Source of the DNA: Gemmatimonadota bacterium
GTDB lineage: Bacteria; Gemmatimonadota; Gemmatimonadetes; Longimicrobiales; RSA9
Assembly: GCA_039715185.1 (NCBI GenBank)
Contig: JBDLIA010000011.1
Coordinates: 1-53,182 of the forward strand
Length of the DNA: 53,182 bases
Direction of reading: 5' to 3'
Below are positions 47,847 through 53,182 of the stretch, piece after piece. Below the pieces are notes generated by a model. It searched no databases, was not told the DNA's origin, and worked only from the letters and a program-made list of their open reading frames with translations. How positions within the stretch are numbered: position 1 is the first letter of the stretch; every line of letters starts with the position of its first letter. The position numbers were made by a program, and so were the translations under genes.

Positions 47847-48374
47847 TCAGCCCAGCGCCCCCAACGCGCTCTCCGCGGCGCGCCCCTGGAGGAGCGCCGC
47901 GTGGACCGCCGCGATGGCCTCCTGGCCGCCGAACAGGAAGCGGCACTCGCCGTCGCCCTGAGACCGGCACGCCACCTCGAGAACCGCCACCGGTCCGGCG
48001 TCGACGCCGGCCAGCAGGCCCGCGATCACCCCGGCGGAAAGAAAGCAATCGGGCCGGCTTCCCCCCTCGTCGATCTCGGCGCTGTCCGCGGTGACGAGCT
48101 CGCCGGCCCCCGCGTGCACCGTCCGGTGCGTGAAGTCTCCCCAGCCTCGTCCCCGCAGCTCACCCAGCACGCGCCCCCAGAACGCCGACGGCGCCAGGTC
48201 CGCGGGATCGCCGTCGAGCGCCATGTCCGCGTAGATGGCGCGCCCCAGAGCCACTCCGGCCCGCTGTAAGGCCCGCGCCCCGGCGTCCGCGTCGCACGAA
48301 GAGCGCACCGCGGCCCTGAGCGCCGACAGACCCTCGACGGGAAGGCGCACCTCCCGGGCGGTCTGACCTCTCAT
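47847..48374 (-). CDS. V4R (4-vinyl reductase-like) domain protein
   Basis: 175 residues. The C-terminal half matches the V4R pattern: WGDFTHRTVHAGAGELVTADSAE, then DCFLSAGVIAGLLAGVDAGPVAVLEVACRSQGDGECRFLF, with several cysteines. V4R domains bind small hydrophobic ligands or metals and often regulate transcription. The N-terminal 50 residues have no clear domain. ATG 48374 lies 7 bp after ligA. The role beside ligA and ruvX is unknown. Confidence 0.78.
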   Translation of the reverse strand: MRGQTAREVRLPVEGLSALRAAVRSSCDADAGARALQRAGVALGRAIYADMALDGDPADLAPSAFWGRVLGELRGRGWGDFTHRTVHAGAGELVTADSAEIDEGGSRPDCFLSAGVIAGLLAGVDAGPVAVLEVACRSQGDGECRFLFGGQEAIAAVHAALLQGRAAESALGALG

Positions 48375-48381
48375 TCGTTCC

Positions 48382-51452
<3,071 letters not shown>

Positions 51453-51575
51453 TCGAATCTCGGGTTCGGGCCCTGGTGGCGGTCACGCCGTTGACGGTGC
51501 AGAATGGCAGACGCTCGCGAGCCGTGGCAAGGAGGTCGGCTCGCCGAGTCCGTGGCCCCCACAACCTGTGCGGCT

Positions 51576-51737
51576 ATGCGGTACGAAGAAGAGCCTCGAG
51601 CGTTCAATCTGCTGGCCGGGCTGGCCCTCGGGCTGGCCTTCGGCGCCAGCGTGGCGCTGCTGCTGTCGCTGGACCTGACCCATCCTCGCGGTGGAACTCG
51701 GCGCGGCGCCTCCCCGGCGGTTCGCCGACCTCTGTGA
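51576..51737 (+). CDS. Small YtxH-like membrane protein
   Basis: 53 residues: MRYEEEPRAFNLLAGLALG, one hydrophobic Gly/Ala helix to about residue 35, then a basic, Arg/Gly-rich tail. This resembles the YtxH-type single-span proteins common in many bacteria. The TGA overlaps the deoA GTG start by 4 bp (GTGA), which supports a real gene. An earlier in-frame ATG at 51504 would add 24 residues of unconvincing sequence. Confidence 0.65.
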   Translation: MRYEEEPRAFNLLAGLALGLAFGASVALLLSLDLTHPRGGTRRGASPAVRRPL

Positions 51738-53074
51738 CCCTGACGCCCTACGAGCTCATCCGTCGCAAGCGCGACGGAGAACACCTGGCGTCCGCGGAGC
51801 TGGCGGAGTTCCTGGACCGATACGCCCAGGACCGCGTGCCCGACTACCAGATGGCGGCGTTCCTCATGGCCGTCTACGTGCACGGGCTGAGCGGCATAGA
51901 GCTGGACGCCATGGTCCAGGCCACCCTCGACTCCGGCACCGTTCTCGATCTGTCGGACATCCCCGGGCCCAAGGTGGACAAGCACTCGACCGGTGGCGTC
52001 GGCGACAAGGTATCGCTCGTCCTCGCGCCGCTCGCCGCCAGCCTCGGCCTGCGGGTGCCGATGATGAGCGGCCGGGGGCTCGGCCACACCGGCGGCACGT
52101 TGGACAAGCTGGAGAGCATCCCGGGCTTCCGCACCGACCTGTCGATCGAGCGCATGCGCTCCCAGCTCGCCACCATCGGCTGCGCGCTGATAGGCCCCAG
52201 CCAGGATCTCGCGCCGCTGGACGGACGCCTCTACGCGCTGCGCAACGCCACCGCCACGGTGGCGTCGATCCCGCTGATCGCCGCGAGCATCATGAGCAAG
52301 AAGATCGCGGAGGGGGCCGAGGGGCTCGTCCTGAACCTGACGCGCGGGGAAGGGGGCTTCATCCCCGATCTGGCGCGGCTCGAAGAGCTGGGCCGGACCA
52401 TGATCGCCATCGGCGCCGAGCACGGGTGCGCGGTAACCGCGTTCGTGACCGCGATGGACCGGCCGCTGGGGCGCGCCGTCGGCAATGCCCTGGAGGTGGA
52501 AGAGGCGATGGCCGCGCTGCGCGGCGACGGACCCGACGACCTGCGCGAGGTGACGCTGGCGCTGGCCGCCGAAATGCTGGTCGTGGGGGGATTGCGACAG
52601 GACTCCGCGCTGGCTGGCGCGGACGTCGCGGAAGCGCTCGACTCCGGCCGCGCCGCCCGCACCATGGAGCGCATAGTGGAGGCGCAGGATGGCGACCCGC
52701 GCGTGGTGACGACCCCTGGCCTGCTCGCCACCGCGCCGGTGCGGCGGCCCGTTCTCGCGGTTGACGCGGGCTGGGTCCACGCCGTGCGGGCCCTGACCAT
52801 CGGCCGGGCGGCCGTGGCGTTGGGAGCCGGCGCGCGGTCGCTGGAGGAGAGCATCGATCCGGCGGTCGGCTTCGAGGTGTTGGTGAGCCCCGGGGACCGG
52901 GTGGAGGCGGGCGCCGAACTAGGGATCGTGCACGCGGCCGACGACGGCGCAGCGCGGGAAGCGGAGCGGGCGCTGCTGGCGTCGATCCCCATCGCCCGGG
53001 AGCCGGGGCCGGAGCCGCTCCCCCTGATCTCCCACCGCGTCGACGCGGACGGCGCCCACGCGATCGAGGCCTAG
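51734..53074 (+). CDS. deoA: Pyrimidine-nucleoside (thymidine) phosphorylase
   Basis: Phosphorolysis of pyrimidine (deoxy)nucleosides; 446 residues. The phosphate-binding KHSTGGVGDK (83-92), the SGRGLGHTGGTLDKLES signature, R170, S185 and K189 are present. Two usually conserved stretches differ: TATVDSIP reads TATVASIP (A177), and the VKVGSGAF loop reads LTRGEGGF (203-209). The frame is uninterrupted, so this is divergence and not a frameshift. GTG 51734 is the natural start, overlapping the small membrane-protein gene. Completes the pathway of the deoC-ALDH16-nupC-punA unit, though unlinked to it. Confidence 0.92.
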   Translation: MTLTPYELIRRKRDGEHLASAELAEFLDRYAQDRVPDYQMAAFLMAVYVHGLSGIELDAMVQATLDSGTVLDLSDIPGPKVDKHSTGGVGDKVSLVLAPLAASLGLRVPMMSGRGLGHTGGTLDKLESIPGFRTDLSIERMRSQLATIGCALIGPSQDLAPLDGRLYALRNATATVASIPLIAASIMSKKIAEGAEGLVLNLTRGEGGFIPDLARLEELGRTMIAIGAEHGCAVTAFVTAMDRPLGRAVGNALEVEEAMAALRGDGPDDLREVTLALAAEMLVVGGLRQDSALAGADVAEALDSGRAARTMERIVEAQDGDPRVVTTPGLLATAPVRRPVLAVDAGWVHAVRALTIGRAAVALGAGARSLEESIDPAVGFEVLVSPGDRVEAGAELGIVHAADDGAAREAERALLASIPIAREPGPEPLPLISHRVDADGAHAIEA

Positions 53075-53084
53075 CGGCCGGCGC

Positions 53085-53182
53085 CTAGTGTACCGTTGCA
53101 GAAGTCCCGTAGGCATTCGGCCCGCGCTGCATCCCGCGGATGCGGCGTTGGAACTCCTTGCCGTAGCGACGGCTACGGCGCG
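53085..53182. mobile_element. 160-bp CTAG palindromic element, cut by the window end
   Basis: CTAG (53085-53088) followed by TGTACCGTTGCAGAAGT and 94 bp in total matching the left part of the 34427-34594 copy in the same orientation, with more divergence. It begins 11 bp after the deoA stop. The right end lies outside the window. Confidence 0.75.

Noticed and set aside
52290-52370. Possible frameshift in deoA at the altered TRGEGG loop
   Set aside because: The frame is open on both sides and flanking residues keep family spacing, so substitution explains it better.

Overview
The window is high-GC bacterial chromosome (clearly above 60% G+C by eye), packed with housekeeping genes. Several traits point to Gemmatimonadota or a close relative, as an inference and not a proof: a GWxTD-domain exported protein, a TolB-like/TPR membrane protein starting with an ELKRR-type membrane module, a deoC-ALDH16-nupC-punA nucleoside cluster, and 23S-5S rRNA genes with no 16S gene next to them. 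No phage, CRISPR array, complete insertion sequence or obvious island of foreign genes is visible. The accessory component consists of small non-coding inverted-repeat elements bounded by CTAG.

Layout. 1-283: a nested palindromic element whose right terminal repeat encodes the last residues of EngB. 269-10096 (minus): a proteostasis block, in transcription order a TolB/TPR membrane protein, dnaK, an HtrA protease, tRNA-Leu(TAG), tig, clpP, clpX and engB. 10185-19914 (plus): tyrA, a rhomboid protease, then a nucleoside-catabolism unit deoC, ALDH16, nupC and punA, followed by a lone peptide-type solute-binding lipoprotein. 19911-21620 (minus): thiD and an M48 protease. 21698-23238 (plus): an rRNA/tRNA methyltransferase and a prepilin peptidase. 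23267-27435 (minus): a tightly coupled five-gene run (CorC-like, threonine dehydratase, gamma-carbonic-anhydrase-like, ThiO, a 60-residue zinc-ribbon protein). 27512-29178 (minus): MoxR ATPase and a BsuPI-type lipoprotein. 29436-37256 (plus): a complete F-type ATP synthase operon, atpZ-I-B-E-F-H-A-G-D-C. 37374-40453: a PHP phosphoesterase and a GWxTD protein. 40737-44151: 23S and 5S rRNA. 44335-45768: a sigma-54 activator. 45765-51452 (minus): an operon of REC-GGEEF, ligA, a V4R-domain protein, ruvX, mltG and thiE. 51576-53074 (plus): a small YtxH-like protein coupled to a pyrimidine nucleoside phosphorylase.

How the parts fit. DeoC, ALDH16, NupC, PunA and DeoA make a full route: nucleoside import, phosphorolysis of purine and pyrimidine nucleosides, cleavage of deoxyribose 5-phosphate, and oxidation of the acetaldehyde. 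(Phosphopentomutase is not in the window.) The ATP synthase operon has a near-perfect Rex-type operator over its promoter, suggesting control by the NADH/NAD+ ratio.

The most unusual signal is a family of 160-bp palindromic elements flanked by CTAG duplications. Two sit in opposite orientation inside the ATP synthase operon, and each ends exactly at a start codon (atpB, atpG), leaving no Shine-Dalgarno sequence. A third copy lies after deoA and a remnant after htrA. A different 275-bp element of the same kind lies at engB, and a related-looking palindrome lies between the 23S and 5S genes. CTAG also supplies both stop codons of two convergent gene pairs.
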